In this document: positions 48,924-58,017 of the stretch, piece by piece
Layout: the number at the start of each line of letters is the position of its first letter
How positions within the stretch are numbered: position 1 is the stretch's first letter
Source: Heteroscillospira sp050943935
Lineage (GTDB): Bacteria; Bacillota; Clostridia; Oscillospirales; Oscillospiraceae
Assembly: GCA_050943935.1 (NCBI GenBank)
Contig: JBMNQC010000008.1
Coordinates: 62,001-126,000 of the forward strand
Length of the DNA stretch: 64,000 nucleotides
Direction of reading: 5' to 3'
Notes under the pieces: generated by a model
Told to the model about the DNA's origin: nothing
Databases searched by the model: none
Seen by the model: the letters and a program-made list of their open reading frames with translations, nothing else
Program-made: the position numbers and the translations under genes

Positions 48924-49805
48924 GTGAGAGAGTTACTGAAAGGCGCCGTGGATATACACATCCACGGCTCTCCATCCATAGCTCCCCGGGTGGAAACCTG
49001 GGGTTTTCTGCGGGAAATGGACGAGGCGGGCTACCGGGCCGTGTGTATAAAGGAGCATTTTGTGCCCACAACGGCGCTGGCCTACGCCATAAACAAAGCT
49101 CCCTGCGCTCCAAAAACCCAGGTATTCGGCTGCCTGGTGCTGAACAGCGCCGTAGGCGGACTAAACTGTACTGCCGTGGATTCCGCCCTACAGCTTGGCG
49201 CGCGCCAGGTGTTTTTCCCAACCACGTCCTCAAAAAATCACGCTGACTACCTGAAGACTGTGGCCAAATTCGGCGGCGGCAGGCTAAATGTACCGGAGCC
49301 GGGCTGGCGGCTCATAGACGAAAAAGGAGAACCCGTCCCGGAGGCCGGGCACATACTGGACTTCTTGGCCCAAAATCCGGAGATAACTCTCAGCATGGGG
49401 CACCTGAGCCCCCAGGAGATTGATGTCCTCCTGCCCCAGGCCCTTAGCCGCGGCCTGAAAAAGGTGGTGATAGACCACCCATATTTCATCATAGGAGCTT
49501 CTGTCGGTCAGGTGCGGCGCTGGAGCAGCATGGGCGCCTACATCAATTTCACCTGTTCCAGTCTGGAGAATCTGGGCAGGAACGGCCATGTGCCCCTTGA
49601 CGTGCTGGATAAGACTCTGGACGCCGTCCCCGAGGATAGGCTTCTTGTCAGCACCGACTTCGGCCAGCCCTACAACGGCTCTCCGGTGGAGGGCCTGTAT
49701 AAAATGATATGCATACTGCTGAAGGACCTGAAAGTACCGGAGCACAGAGTCAGGGCCATGACCCAGAGTATCCCCGCAGCCCTTCTTGGCCTCTCTCCTC
49801 TATAA
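48924..49805 (+). CDS. DUF6282-type amidohydrolase-like protein
   Basis: 293 residues, GTG start at 48924. The HxH pair in VDIHIHGSPSIAPR (about residues 10-12), His in IKEHFVPT, DHPYF, and STDFGQPYNGSPVEG form a TIM-barrel metal hydrolase pattern as seen in the DUF6282 family. It lies 8 bases after the HD gene as the last gene of the TTT 1 operon. Members occur in catabolic clusters with TTT transporters, but their reaction is not known. Conservation of the metal residues suggests an active hydrolase or decarboxylase. Confidence 0.78.
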   Translation: MRELLKGAVDIHIHGSPSIAPRVETWGFLREMDEAGYRAVCIKEHFVPTTALAYAINKAPCAPKTQVFGCLVLNSAVGGLNCTAVDSALQLGARQVFFPTTSSKNHADYLKTVAKFGGGRLNVPEPGWRLIDEKGEPVPEAGHILDFLAQNPEITLSMGHLSPQEIDVLLPQALSRGLKKVVIDHPYFIIGASVGQVRRWSSMGAYINFTCSSLENLGRNGHVPLDVLDKTLDAVPEDRLLVSTDFGQPYNGSPVEGLYKMICILLKDLKVPEHRVRAMTQSIPAALLGLSPL

Positions 49806-49824
49806 TTTTAATATCCGCACACAA

Positions 49825-49856
49825 AACCGCCCCAACCGTTTGGTTGGGGCGGTCAA
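49825..49856. terminator. Bidirectional terminator between DUF6282 and 2-hydroxyacid dehydrogenase genes
   Basis: Perfect 12-base stem ACCGCCCCAACC/GGTTGGGGCGGT with GTTT loop between convergent genes. Confidence 0.8.
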
Positions 49857-49866
49857 TTTATTTCAC

Positions 49867-50832
49867 TTACTTCTTATTTACTACAAACTTCACTTCCTCG
49901 CCGTGGGCGTGGCGGGTGATGTTTTCCATGCAGATGCGGCAGACCTTGCGGAAGGCGTCCACGGTGGCTGAGCCTATATGGGGGGTAATGCAAACATTGT
50001 CCAGCTTTGCCAGCTCCCAGTTGGGATCGAAGCTCTCCACGGGGAACACGTCCAGGCCGGCGCCCAGGATGCGCTTTTCCTTCAGCGCCTCGGTAAGGGC
50101 CTCGTAATCCACGTTGCCGCCCCGGGAGACGTTAATGAGCACGCCGTTGGGCTTCATCATGGCGATGCGCTCACGGCTGATTATATTCTTTGTCTCGGGA
50201 TTGATAGGGATGAACAGCACAACGATATCGCAGGAGCTCATCATATCGTCGATGGGGCAGTAGCTGATGTTCAGCTCCTGCTCCAGCTCGGGGGCGAGCC
50301 GGCGGCGGTTGTAGTAGCAGACGGCCTCGGGCTCAAAACCGCGAATCTTGCGGATAAAAGCTCTTCCTATGTTGCCCGCGCCTATTACGCCTATGCGCTT
50401 GCCCTTTATCTCAAAGCTCTCGTGCTTATATTCCCACTTGCGCCACTCGCCCCTGCGGGTGGTGGGGTCCATTATGAAGAGCTTGCGGTAGACTGAGAGA
50501 ATGTGCAGTATGGCCAGCTCAGCCACGGAGTCGTCCAGACAGTTGGGCGTGATGCAGACGGGTATGCCCTTGTCCGCCGCGTAGGCCACATCCACATTGT
50601 CGTAGCCGGCGCCGGTGCGGTGGATAAGCTTAGTCTTGGGCGCGGCGTCCATCTCCGCCTGACGGATGGGATAGACGGAGTTAATGAGGTAGTCGGCCTC
50701 GGCAAAGGTGCCGGGCTTACCGATCTTGGGGTCCAGAAACACCAGATCAAACTCATCGGGGCAGGAATCTATAAGCACCTGCTCCATTTCCTGAGTTGTA
50801 GTGTCAAGATAAAGAATTTTTTCCTTGGACAT
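49867..50832 (-). CDS. D-isomer-specific 2-hydroxyacid dehydrogenase 1
   Basis: 321 residues from the ATG at 50830-50832. NAD-binding GVIGAGNIGRAF (about 150-161), substrate/catalytic Arg in NVSRGGNVD, catalytic Glu in DVFPVES and His in ITPHIGSATVDAF complete the family triad. It interconverts 2-hydroxy and 2-oxo acids. Encoded downstream of a UroD-family gene (about 55-base gap) on the minus strand, in the middle of the TTT region. The acid substrate is unknown; hydroxypyruvate, glyoxylate or larger hydroxyacids are possible. Confidence 0.92.
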   Translation of the reverse strand: MSKEKILYLDTTTQEMEQVLIDSCPDEFDLVFLDPKIGKPGTFAEADYLINSVYPIRQAEMDAAPKTKLIHRTGAGYDNVDVAYAADKGIPVCITPNCLDDSVAELAILHILSVYRKLFIMDPTTRRGEWRKWEYKHESFEIKGKRIGVIGAGNIGRAFIRKIRGFEPEAVCYYNRRRLAPELEQELNISYCPIDDMMSSCDIVVLFIPINPETKNIISRERIAMMKPNGVLINVSRGGNVDYEALTEALKEKRILGAGLDVFPVESFDPNWELAKLDNVCITPHIGSATVDAFRKVCRICMENITRHAHGEEVKFVVNKK

Positions 50833-50886
50833 TGCATTCACGACCTTTTTTACTATTACCGCCTCAATGGACGGTTATCTCAATCC

Positions 50887-51900
50887 TCATCCGTTCCATC
50901 CGGAGAGGAGAGTTTCAATATTTTTCAGGGGCACGTCCACACCGGCCACGCTGTGGCCTATGAGTCCGCCGCCGTTCACGTGGAACAGGCGCTTCATTTT
51001 TTCCATCTCAGCCCGCACATCCTCGGGAGTTCCCTGGCAGAGGGTGCGCTGGCGGTCAATCTCGCCCCAGAAGCTTATTTTGCCTGCGTAGGCGTCGGAG
51101 ACCTTCTCGTAGCCCATGCAGTGTATCTGGGAGTTTATGGCGTCCACGCCCAGCTCCACGAAATCCTGATAGAAGTCAAATATATAGCCGCAGGAGTGGA
51201 AGAACACATATTTACCCGCCTTGTGGATGCGGTCTATGGCCTCCTTATAGAAGGGGTAGAAATACTCCCGGAAGGTTTTTCTGGACATGAGAGTAGCCCG
51301 CTGAGAGCCGAAGTCGTCGGCAAAGAAGATGGCGTCGGCGTCGCTGTCCAGCCAGTAGTTCAGGTATTCGAGGAAATACTCGGCCACCTTATCCCGTAGA
51401 GTGAACACGCCCTCGTCCCCGGCGCCTATGTCGCAGAGGAGATTTTCGGTGCCGTGAATGAACTGCATGGTCTGATACAGCTCAACATAGCCGCCGGTGC
51501 AGAACACGCCGTCAGCGTGTTTGTCGGCTATTTGCTGCTTTACGGCGGGCATTTTCTCCTTCATCTCCGCCGCAAGGGCCTCGTAGGGCGCCTTCAGCTC
51601 GCTTACATTGTCGATGTCCGGCAGGGCGGGATATTTCACCTCGCCCACCATGCCGGGGCGCAGCACCTGCCACCGGCTGCCCCAGAAATCGTCGCTGAGA
51701 CCGGCGGTGAAGGTCTTTTTATAAAAATGTCTGTCCATGGGCCCGAAAACCCGGGTCATGTCCAGAGGATGCTTTCTCAGCAGAGCCTCCAGCTCCTCGC
51801 CGTAGCGCATTCTGGTGGCGGGGTGTATCCACAGGTCAACGGGTATCTCGTCCCCGCCCTTGAAGTCCAGGGCGGCGCGCATTCTCTCAATTCCGGTCAT
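50887..51900 (-). CDS. UroD-family protein 1 (uroporphyrinogen decarboxylase / corrinoid methyltransferase-like)
   Basis: 337 residues, TIM barrel of the URO-D superfamily. MTGIERMRAALDFKGGDEIPVD at the start and the HSCG motif (HxC, as in MtaA/MtbA zinc methyltransferases) with FHSCGYIFDFYQDFVELGVD are visible. The third zinc cysteine expected near the C-terminus is absent (GHSVAG instead). ADAIFFADDFGSQRATLMS matches the family region between strands. It could be a corrinoid-dependent methyltransferase, but no corrinoid protein gene is nearby. Co-transcribed with the 2-hydroxyacid dehydrogenase. Confidence 0.82.
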   Translation of the reverse strand: MTGIERMRAALDFKGGDEIPVDLWIHPATRMRYGEELEALLRKHPLDMTRVFGPMDRHFYKKTFTAGLSDDFWGSRWQVLRPGMVGEVKYPALPDIDNVSELKAPYEALAAEMKEKMPAVKQQIADKHADGVFCTGGYVELYQTMQFIHGTENLLCDIGAGDEGVFTLRDKVAEYFLEYLNYWLDSDADAIFFADDFGSQRATLMSRKTFREYFYPFYKEAIDRIHKAGKYVFFHSCGYIFDFYQDFVELGVDAINSQIHCMGYEKVSDAYAGKISFWGEIDRQRTLCQGTPEDVRAEMEKMKRLFHVNGGGLIGHSVAGVDVPLKNIETLLSGWNG

Positions 51901-52054
51901 AATATATCCTCCTGCCGTTGTTTACGTTTTTCGTGACTCAAAGCCCAGTACAACTACTATACAGTAGTCAACGGCAAAGGCAATTAAAATAATTTTGATT
52001 TAACTTCAATTTTTTTAATGTAGCAATTTTACTGGCTGTTTCTGACAATGCGGC

Positions 52055-52981
52055 TTACTCATTTTCGTCATATTGCCGATACCAATTCTGTGCCAGAGAG
52101 GTGAAATATTTCATGGCTGTGCTCTGCTGGAAGCCCTTTTTTGTTACTGCCACTACCATTTGATTCATGTACGGGGTAATCTTGAAATAAACGGCGTGCT
52201 CAGATTCCTTGGCATAAAACTTCGGCAGCACGGCAATTCCGAAGCCCCGGCGCACAAGATTGTGCATGGTTACCGTGCTGGTGCTCTCAAAAATTATAGT
52301 CGGGTCTATGCCGGCCTTGTCAAAGAGCTTTCTTGTAACGTTATACAAAGTAGTGTCTTTGCCCATACATATAAATTTGTCGTTGGCAAATATCGACAGG
52401 TCTATGGTAAGGGGCTTCTGAGGCGCCCGGTCATACAGGCGCGCAACAGGGTGCTTACGGGGCACAAAGAGCACGAACTCCTCGTCAGCCAGAACCTCCG
52501 CCTCCAGACTGGGGGATATCTCATGTTTTATGTCTGAAATATAGGTAAAGGACAAATCCAGAGTATTATCCAGCATAAGGCTCTGCAGGCGCGCCCACTT
52601 CTCTTCTATCAGATGTATGCTTATATCGGGATATGCCTCGGAAAATTGCGGATATACATTGGCGAACATAGCGGTTCCGCGGCCGGGCGTTACGCCCAGG
52701 GAGAATTGGCCGGAATTACAATCGGCCATATCAAGAAGCTGCCGCTCCATGTTGCTGTTTATATCCAGCAGCTTCTGGGCTGTCTCTATATACAGCTTTC
52801 CGGCGGCGGTGGGCATCCAGTTTCCTCTGGACCTCACAAACAGCTGTATATTGAGGTTCTCCTCTTCCTTGGTGATGTACTGGCTCAAAGCAGAGGGGGT
52901 TATAAACAGCTTTTCTGCCGCCTTGGACAGGCTGGTCTCCTTGGCGATCATAATAGGATAGGTAAGCTTATGCAGGTCCAT
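52055..52981 (-). CDS. LysR-family regulator 2 (next to TTT system 2)
   Basis: 308 residues; winged helix MDLHKLTYPIMIAKETSLSKAA followed by EKLFITPSALSQYITKEEEN, then the effector domain with GVTPGRGTAMFANVYPQFSEA. Divergent from the second TTT operon. Similar in layout to LysR 1 but only moderately alike in sequence. Likely activates the TTT 2 operon when its substrate is present. Start ATG at 52981. Confidence 0.92.
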   Translation of the reverse strand: MDLHKLTYPIMIAKETSLSKAAEKLFITPSALSQYITKEEENLNIQLFVRSRGNWMPTAAGKLYIETAQKLLDINSNMERQLLDMADCNSGQFSLGVTPGRGTAMFANVYPQFSEAYPDISIHLIEEKWARLQSLMLDNTLDLSFTYISDIKHEISPSLEAEVLADEEFVLFVPRKHPVARLYDRAPQKPLTIDLSIFANDKFICMGKDTTLYNVTRKLFDKAGIDPTIIFESTSTVTMHNLVRRGFGIAVLPKFYAKESEHAVYFKITPYMNQMVVAVTKKGFQQSTAMKYFTSLAQNWYRQYDENE

Positions 52982-53032
52982 CCCGCGCCGCCCCCTCTCG
53001 AATCGTTAATTTTTCTTAAATAAAATTAAGTT

Positions 53033-53061
53033 ATTATAACTTGACTTTTGATTTTCGTCAA
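53033..53061 (-). promoter_or_regulatory. Promoter of lysR 2
   Basis: Minus strand TTGACG (53056-53061), 17-base spacer, TATAAT (53033-53038). Confidence 0.7.
53041..53061. promoter_or_regulatory. Candidate LysR box (TTGAC-N11-GTCAA)
   Basis: A symmetric T-N11-A type site with 5-base arms that covers the lysR -35 and spacer, 93 bases before the TTT 2 binding-protein start. Fits autorepression of lysR and activation of the divergent operon. The operon's own TATAAT at 53122-53127 has no good -35, as expected for an activated promoter. Confidence 0.5.
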
Positions 53062-53153
53062 TATAATTTTATGTTAAGCACAAGGCCGCCAAAATGCAAG
53101 GGGTTTTGAGGCGGCAAGTTGTATAATTTTTTAACATCAGGAGGAACAAAAAC

Positions 53154-54194
53154 ATGAAACGCACTCTGTCGATCATCCTTGCAGCCATTCTGATGCTTGG
53201 TGTGCTCACCGCCTGCGGCGGACAGACCGAGTCTCCCGCCCCCAGCACTGCGCCTGAAAGCTCCGCCCCCGAGACCGGCACACCCGAGAGTGAACAGCCC
53301 GAGACCCCCTGGCCCGAAAAGACCGTTAACATCATTGTTCCCTATTCCGCCGGAGGCGACACCGATATGAACGCCCGCGCCCTGGCTGAGAAGCTGGCTG
53401 AAAAGACCGGCGGCACCTTCGTAGTCACCAACATCGGCGGCAACGGCGGCGCAACCGGCGCGCTGGAGGCGCTCAGCTCCGACCCCGACGGCTACACCAT
53501 GCTCTTCCACCACACCGGCTTCATCGTAAACCAGCTCACCGGAGCCACTACATATACTTACGACGATGTTGAGTTTGTAGGCATCGTAGGCCGCAGCGCA
53601 GGCAACATCATCACCATGAACGCCAAGTACGGCATAACCAACATCGACGAGCTCATCGCCTACACCAAGGAGCATCCCGGCGAGCTGAAGATAGCCGCCA
53701 ATACCGGCGCCACCACCCACGCCACCGCCCTCTCCCTCCGCGCCGCCGGCGCCGACATCAAGATGGTAGACGCGGGCAGCTCCACCGAGCGTATTGCGGC
53801 TCTGCTGGGCGGCCATGTGGACATCATCGTGAACCCCATCAACACCATAGCCGACTACCTGAAGACCGGTGAGCTGGTTGGCCTTTGCACCGATAACGAC
53901 ACCGTGTCCGCCACCCTGCGCGACCAGTACAATCTGCTGCCCGCATCCGAGCAGGGTTATGACAGTCTGGGCCTGCCCTTCTACTACACCATGATGTTCC
54001 CCAAGGGCACAGACCGCGCCATTGTCGATAAGCTGGATACTCTGCTTGATGACATCATCAACAACGACACCGAGTATCAGGAGACCATTTACACCGCTTA
54101 CCTCCAGGAGCCCTGCTTCTATGACAGCGAGGAAGGCCTGAAAATTATGAAGGAAGCTTTCGACAACTTCTCCGACCTGGATTTCAACGCCTAA
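53154..54194 (+). CDS. TTT system 2 substrate-binding lipoprotein (TctC/Bug family)
   Basis: 346 residues. Lipobox LTAC with Cys21, Pro/Glu/Thr/Ser linker, then the Bug-type domain: WPEKTVNIIVPYSAGGDTDMNARALA, GGNGGATGALEALSSDPDG, and KIAANTGATTHATALSLRAAGAD. It captures an acidic ligand for the TctAB channel. Start ATG with AGGAGG upstream. First gene of an eight-gene co-directional run ending near 61279. Confidence 0.93.
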   Translation: MKRTLSIILAAILMLGVLTACGGQTESPAPSTAPESSAPETGTPESEQPETPWPEKTVNIIVPYSAGGDTDMNARALAEKLAEKTGGTFVVTNIGGNGGATGALEALSSDPDGYTMLFHHTGFIVNQLTGATTYTYDDVEFVGIVGRSAGNIITMNAKYGITNIDELIAYTKEHPGELKIAANTGATTHATALSLRAAGADIKMVDAGSSTERIAALLGGHVDIIVNPINTIADYLKTGELVGLCTDNDTVSATLRDQYNLLPASEQGYDSLGLPFYYTMMFPKGTDRAIVDKLDTLLDDIINNDTEYQETIYTAYLQEPCFYDSEEGLKIMKEAFDNFSDLDFNA

Positions 54195-54212
54195 ATTTTT
54201 AGTGTAACAGGA

Positions 54213-54242
54213 ATCAGCGGCTCTTAAAAAAGAGCCGCTGAT
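54213..54242 (+). terminator. Intercistronic hairpin after TTT binding protein 2
   Basis: Perfect 13-base stem ATCAGCGGCTCTT/AAGAGCCGCTGAT with AAAA loop, 20 bases after the stop. No T run, so partial termination or stabilisation is more likely than full stop. Confidence 0.7.
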
Positions 54243-54287
54243 ATAAAAATGACATTTTTTGTGCTTAGCTAGGAAAGGAACCTAACA

Positions 54288-54764
54288 ATGAAACAAAAAA
54301 TTAATTGGGAGGACGTCATTTCCGGTTTTGTCATATTTGTGATAGGACTCGTCCTCTTTATTTCCAGCCTCAGGCTGCCCAGCGGCAACGAGCTGCAGAT
54401 GGGCGCCGACTTCATGCCCAAGGTTGTGTCAGGAATGCTGACTGTCCTGGGCGCCTGCTTTACCATAACCGCGTTCATCAAGCGGAATAACGCCCCGGCT
54501 CATGCCGCAGCTCTTACGCGGACGGAGCTTATTCGCTTTTCCGTGGCCTTTGCTCTATTCTTCTGCTATATCTTTTTCCTGGAATCCGTGGGCTTTGTCA
54601 TTATGACTACCCTGTATATCATTGCACAATCCTGGTTCATCACTCCGAAAGAAAAGCGCCGTCCGGTGTTTCTGTGCATACTCGCCGTTTCGGTGTCTGT
54701 AATTATATACGTCATTTTCGTATTTGGCCTGAAGCTAATGCTTCCGGCCGGAATACTCGGTTAA
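54288..54764 (+). CDS. TTT system 2 small membrane subunit (TctB family)
   Basis: 158 residues, four or five transmembrane segments (about 9-27, 45-63, 80-100, 103-120, 126-150). The GNELQMGADFMPKVV segment between helices 1 and 2 resembles the position of the GPxxFPxxxG motif in TctB. Assigned by size, hydrophobicity and location between tctC and tctA; 16 bases before tctA. Confidence 0.87.
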   Translation: MKQKINWEDVISGFVIFVIGLVLFISSLRLPSGNELQMGADFMPKVVSGMLTVLGACFTITAFIKRNNAPAHAAALTRTELIRFSVAFALFFCYIFFLESVGFVIMTTLYIIAQSWFITPKEKRRPVFLCILAVSVSVIIYVIFVFGLKLMLPAGILG

Positions 54765-54780
54765 ACAGGGAGGGCTACAT

Positions 54781-56280
54781 ATGATTCTCGATGGACTGCT
54801 CGCCGTTACCTCGCCGCTGTGTATTTTCCTGATGCTGGCCGGCACCGTTATCGGCATTGCCTTCGGCAGCGTACCCGGACTAACCGCCAACATGGCGGTG
54901 GCGCTCTGCCTGCCTCTCACCTATAAGATGAGCGCAGAGGTGGGCATGGCCTTCCTCATCTCCCTGTATGTGGGCGGAATCTCCGGCGGTCTTATTGCTG
55001 CAATTCTCATCAATATTCCCGGCACTCCGGCCTCTGTGGCCACCTGCTTCGACGGCTCCCCCCTGGCAAAGAAGGGAGAGGCCGGCAAGGCGCTGGGCGT
55101 GGGCATCTGCTCCTCCGTGGTAGGCACTCTGCTCTCCATCGTGGCGCTCATGTTCATAGCCCCCACTCTGGCAAAGCTGGCTCTGAAATTCGGCCCCTAT
55201 GAGTACTTTGCCGTCAGCATTTTCTCCCTCACCATGATATCCAGCCTTATCTCCGACTCCATTCTGAAGGGCCTTACCGCCGCCGTTCTGGGCGTGCTGG
55301 TATCCCTGTTCGGCATTGCCCCCACCGGCGGTACTCTGCGCTTCACCTTCGGTATCCAGGCCCTGCAGCTGGGCTTCAGCACCCTGCCCGTGCTCATAGG
55401 CCTGTTCGCCGTGTCCGAGGTGCTGTCCTACTCCATGGAAGTGCCCAAGGTGAACAACATGCAGATCATGGAGTATAAGATAAAGGGCTTCGGCTTCACC
55501 GCCCAGGAGGCCAAGAGTCAGATATGGAACTGCCTGCGCTCCTCCCTCATCGGCATAGGCATAGGCATACTGCCGGGCATAGGCGGCGGCACCTCCAACG
55601 TTATCGCCTACAGCGTGGCAAAGCAGAGCAGCAAATATCCGGAAAAGTTCGGCACCGGTATCATAGACGGTGTTGTGGCCTCTGAGGCCGCGAACAACGC
55701 CTCTGTGGGCGGCGCCCTTATCCCTCTGCTCACTCTTGGAATTCCCGGCGACGCCGTCACCGCCATTCTGCTGGGCGGTCTGGTCATGAAGGGCATCAAC
55801 CCCGGCCCTCTGCTGTTCACCAACAGCGGCAAGTTTGTCTACGGCATATTCTTCGCCCTCATCATATCCACCATTATGATGTTCGTCATTGAGTTCTTCG
55901 GCATCCGTATGTTCGTAAATGTGCTGAAGGTTCCCAAGTACTATCTGCTGCCCATAGTTATGGCCCTGTGCTGTGTTGGCACCTTCGGCGTGAACAACCG
56001 CATCTTTGATGTCTGGGCCTCACTCATCTTCGGCGTGGTGGGCTTCCTGCTCAACCGCTTTAAGTTCCCGGTGTCTCCCTTCATCCTGGGCTTCCTGCTG
56101 GGCGGCGTGGTGGAGCAGAACCTTATACGCAGCATACAGTACTCCACCGGCAGCGTTATAGACGCATATATGCACCAGCCCATAGCCATGGTATTTCTGG
56201 TAATATCCATAGGTCTGGTAACGTTCAAATCCATTAAGGCCGTGGCCGGAAAAAAGGCCAGGGAAAAGGCAAATACTTGA
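54781..56280 (+). CDS. TTT system 2 large membrane subunit (TctA family)
   Basis: 499 residues, about twelve transmembrane segments. FGSVPGLTANMAVALCLPLTY and GILPGIGGGTSNVIAYSVAK are the paired TctA loops; INIPGTPASVATCFDGSPLAKKGEAG and NNASVGGALIPLLTLGIPGDA are also typical. Cation-coupled symporter subunit. Followed 15 bases later by 2-hydroxyacid dehydrogenase. Confidence 0.95.
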   Translation: MILDGLLAVTSPLCIFLMLAGTVIGIAFGSVPGLTANMAVALCLPLTYKMSAEVGMAFLISLYVGGISGGLIAAILINIPGTPASVATCFDGSPLAKKGEAGKALGVGICSSVVGTLLSIVALMFIAPTLAKLALKFGPYEYFAVSIFSLTMISSLISDSILKGLTAAVLGVLVSLFGIAPTGGTLRFTFGIQALQLGFSTLPVLIGLFAVSEVLSYSMEVPKVNNMQIMEYKIKGFGFTAQEAKSQIWNCLRSSLIGIGIGILPGIGGGTSNVIAYSVAKQSSKYPEKFGTGIIDGVVASEAANNASVGGALIPLLTLGIPGDAVTAILLGGLVMKGINPGPLLFTNSGKFVYGIFFALIISTIMMFVIEFFGIRMFVNVLKVPKYYLLPIVMALCCVGTFGVNNRIFDVWASLIFGVVGFLLNRFKFPVSPFILGFLLGGVVEQNLIRSIQYSTGSVIDAYMHQPIAMVFLVISIGLVTFKSIKAVAGKKAREKANT

Positions 56281-56295
56281 AAAGAGGTTTATAAA

Positions 56296-57243
56296 ATGGC
56301 AAAAGTATACATCCCCCAGTACAGCGGAGAGGCCGCAAAGCAGTACCTGCTGGAGCGGGGCTATGAGCTAATAGAGGGCAACGAGAAGGTCTGCGACCCG
56401 GCATCCCTGGCGGTCTGCGACGCCATTGTATCCCGGGCCCTGCCCCTCATCCGGGAGGAGGACCTGGCTCTGGCTCCCAATCTGAAGGTCATAGGCCGCT
56501 ACGGCGTGGGCGTGGACAACATAGATGTGGAGGCCTGCACCCGCCACGGCGTTCAGGTGACCAACGCCCCCATGTCCAACTATGTATCCGTGGCCGAGCA
56601 CGCCTGGATGTTCATTATGGAGTGCGCCAAGAACGTCACCGAGGTGAACGAGCTGTTCCGGGGCGAGCAGCACTACTTCAACGCCCGCAACACCAACAGC
56701 GGCTGCGACCTCTGCGGCAGGACCGTAGGCGTTTTGGGCCTGGGGCGCATAGGCCGCCGTGTGGCTCAGTACGCCGCCGCCTTTGAGATGCCCGTTGTGG
56801 CCTACGACCCCTTCGTGCCCCAGGAGAAGGCCCCCGCAGGTGTAACCATGATGAGCCGGGACGAGGTCCTCAGGACCGCCGACTTCGTCACCCTCCATCT
56901 GCCCGCCATGGCCGAGACCTACCACAGCATAGGAAAGGCCGAATTTGAAATGATGAAGCCCAGCGCCTATTTCATCAACTGCGCCCGGGGCTCCATAGTG
57001 GACGAGGCCGCACTCATAGAGGCCCTGCAGACCAAGGTCATCGCCGGCGCCGGAGTGGATGTATATGAGATCGAGCCTCCCGCTGCGGACAATCCCCTGC
57101 TGTACATGTCCAACGTGGTCTGCTCCCCCCATCTGGCCGGAGCCACCAGGGACGCCAACGACCGCATGGGCCTGCACGCCGCCCAGGGCATACACGAGGT
57201 CCTCAGCGGACAAAAGCCCACCTGGCCTGTAAACAAACTTTAA
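56296..57243 (+). CDS. D-isomer-specific 2-hydroxyacid dehydrogenase 2
   Basis: 315 residues. Rossmann motif VGVLGLGRIGRRVAQYAAAF (about 147-166), Arg in NCARGSIVDEAALIE, Glu in GAGVDVYEIEPPAAD and His in SPHLAGATRDAN: full catalytic triad. Oxidises a D-2-hydroxy acid to the 2-oxo acid, or the reverse. Sits directly after tctA 2 and before an RraA-type gene, which suggests it converts the imported hydroxy acid to the aldolase substrate. Only distantly similar to the dehydrogenase at 49867, so the two probably have different substrates. Confidence 0.93.
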   Translation: MAKVYIPQYSGEAAKQYLLERGYELIEGNEKVCDPASLAVCDAIVSRALPLIREEDLALAPNLKVIGRYGVGVDNIDVEACTRHGVQVTNAPMSNYVSVAEHAWMFIMECAKNVTEVNELFRGEQHYFNARNTNSGCDLCGRTVGVLGLGRIGRRVAQYAAAFEMPVVAYDPFVPQEKAPAGVTMMSRDEVLRTADFVTLHLPAMAETYHSIGKAEFEMMKPSAYFINCARGSIVDEAALIEALQTKVIAGAGVDVYEIEPPAADNPLLYMSNVVCSPHLAGATRDANDRMGLHAAQGIHEVLSGQKPTWPVNKL

Positions 57244-57262
57244 TTTTAGGAGAAGATTTATC

Positions 57263-57997
57263 ATGATCACAAAAGAACAGCTTGAAGCCATACGTCAGTA
57301 CGACGTCCCCACCGTCTGCAACGCCCTGGAGTGCTTTAATCTCCAGAGCCGTACCGACGGATATATTTCCGGCGAGGATATAAAGGAGATAGTCGGCGTT
57401 CAGGGCGGCCGCATGATAGGCTTTGCCGCCACCGCCAAGTATTCCACCGCCAACGCCATGAAAAAGGGCTATGTGAACCACGACGCCGAGTATTACCAGC
57501 ACGTCAAGGACACCCAGGAGCCCACCATAGCCGTCCAGCAGGATGTGGACAAGCACATGGTCTCCGCCATCTGGGGCGATGTGAACCTGCACATCCACAA
57601 GCTCCTGGGCTGTGTTGGCACCCTGACAAACGGCGGAGTGCGGGACAACGACGCCGCCAGAGAAAACAACTTCGGCTACTACGCCCCCTGCTCCAACCCC
57701 TCTCACGGCTACTACCATCTGGTGGACTACGCCTGCCCCGTTGAGATATTCGGCATTACCATCTATCCCGGCGACCTCATCATGTGCGACGAGCACGGCG
57801 CCGTGATAATCCCCGAAAAGGTGGTGCCCTATCTGCCCGAGGCCTGCAAGGCCATGACCGAGGCCGAGTACCCCGTGCTCAAGCCCGCCGACGAGGCTCT
57901 CAGAGAGGGCCGCGACGTGTCCGTAGCAGAGATAGTAGCGTGGAAGAAGGAAATGGCCGAGAAGAGAAAGGCCTATGTCCCGCCCGTAATCGACTGA
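57263..57997 (+). CDS. RraA/HMG-aldolase family protein
   Basis: 244 residues. This superfamily includes 4-hydroxy-4-methyl-2-oxoglutarate (HMG) aldolase, 4-carboxy-4-hydroxy-2-oxoadipate aldolase, oxaloacetate decarboxylase and the RNase E inhibitor RraA. The metal and substrate loop TLTNGGVRDNDA contains the G-G-x-R-D motif, and GDLIMCDEHGAVIIP closes the fold. Position after tctCBA and a hydroxyacid dehydrogenase points to the aldolase/decarboxylase role and not RNase control. Encoded 19 bases after the dehydrogenase and 20 before the LarA-like gene. Confidence 0.88.
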   Translation: MITKEQLEAIRQYDVPTVCNALECFNLQSRTDGYISGEDIKEIVGVQGGRMIGFAATAKYSTANAMKKGYVNHDAEYYQHVKDTQEPTIAVQQDVDKHMVSAIWGDVNLHIHKLLGCVGTLTNGGVRDNDAARENNFGYYAPCSNPSHGYYHLVDYACPVEIFGITIYPGDLIMCDEHGAVIIPEKVVPYLPEACKAMTEAEYPVLKPADEALREGRDVSVAEIVAWKKEMAEKRKAYVPPVID

Positions 57998-58017
57998 CAA
58001 GCGAAAGGACCTGAATC

